Shown here: piece after piece, positions 63,847-64,000 of the stretch
How positions within the stretch are numbered: position 1 is the first letter of the stretch
Layout: every line of letters starts with the position of its first letter
Assembly: GCF_016862635.1 (NCBI RefSeq)
Contig: NZ_BONI01000057.1
Span: 1 to 64,000, forward strand
DNA: 64,000 nt
Reading direction: 5' to 3'
From: Catellatospora coxensis
GTDB taxonomy: Bacteria; Actinomycetota; Actinomycetes; Mycobacteriales; Micromonosporaceae
Notes under the pieces: model-generated
What the model was told of the DNA's origin: nothing
Database searches by the model: none
What the model saw: only the letters and a program-made list of their open reading frames with translations
Translations under genes and position numbers: made by a program

Positions 63847-64000
63847 CGCCGCAGGCCCCCGACGACCCACCCACCACGCGAAGATCGCCCAACGCAGGTA
63901 GGCAACAGGCGAAGTACCACATGCCGACATTACATGTCGCTACATCACCACATTCAGCGGCCGAACCCGCAGCGGCCACCAACCCCACTTCGACTAGACA

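Overview
The window is a GC-rich actinobacterial chromosome segment. Frequent GTG starts, DmdR/IdeR-type iron boxes, an MbtH-partnered NRPS and actinobacterial family proteins (S-adenosyl methyltransferase of the DUF574 type, FTP/M4 protease, LppX-like lipoprotein) fit a filamentous actinomycete. Micromonosporaceae is my best guess, made from gene style only. No rRNA, tRNA or CRISPR array was seen.

Two blocks of a hydroxamate siderophore locus flank about 25 kb of unrelated genes. The left block (983-15550) holds an ornithine N-hydroxylase under a near-perfect iron box and a complete siderophore uptake system (binding lipoprotein, two FecCD permeases, ATPase). It also holds a decayed second N-hydroxylase, a formyltransferase and a heterodimeric ABC exporter. 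The right block (40667-61414) holds MbtH, a 5424-residue NRPS and a second complete uptake system with the same divergent layout and its own iron boxes. The NRPS reads A-T-E / C-A-T-E / C-A-T / C-A-T-C. Module 3 carries the hydroxyornithine code DMENLGLINK, and a terminal C domain replaces a thioesterase. This is the layout of erythrochelin-type synthetases. With a formyltransferase and no acetyltransferase in the window, the inferred product is a formylated relative: formyl-hydroxyornithine, an unidentified D-residue, and a hydroxyornithine/formyl-hydroxyornithine diketopiperazine end.

The middle region (15547-40611) holds a DUF5984-like protein, a HEAT-repeat protein, a FAD monooxygenase, a secreted S15-type peptidase, an M4 metalloprotease and a membrane protein with a Cys-rich N-terminus. 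It continues with a PAP2-like protein, a REC-PP2C / histidine kinase / response regulator operon and a class A penicillin-binding protein. The rest is an LppX-like lipoprotein, a cytochrome P450, a serine hydrolase lipoprotein, a frameshifted SDR, a phosphotransferase, an intact SDR and an AraC regulator. The right edge holds a TnpB gene without a TnpA partner.

The most unusual signal is a set of palindromic repeats. They sit between genes (3428, 9976, 20998, 37058), and two of the same families also lie in frame inside the NRPS, in the linkers on either side of the module 2 carrier domain. One encodes exactly 25 residues (75 bp) and is about 76 percent identical, without gaps, to the intergenic copy at 37058-37132. 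A 27-nt tandem repeat forms the linker just upstream of the same module. Module 2 also has a substrate code I cannot assign, so these repeats may mark or have mediated exchange of that module.
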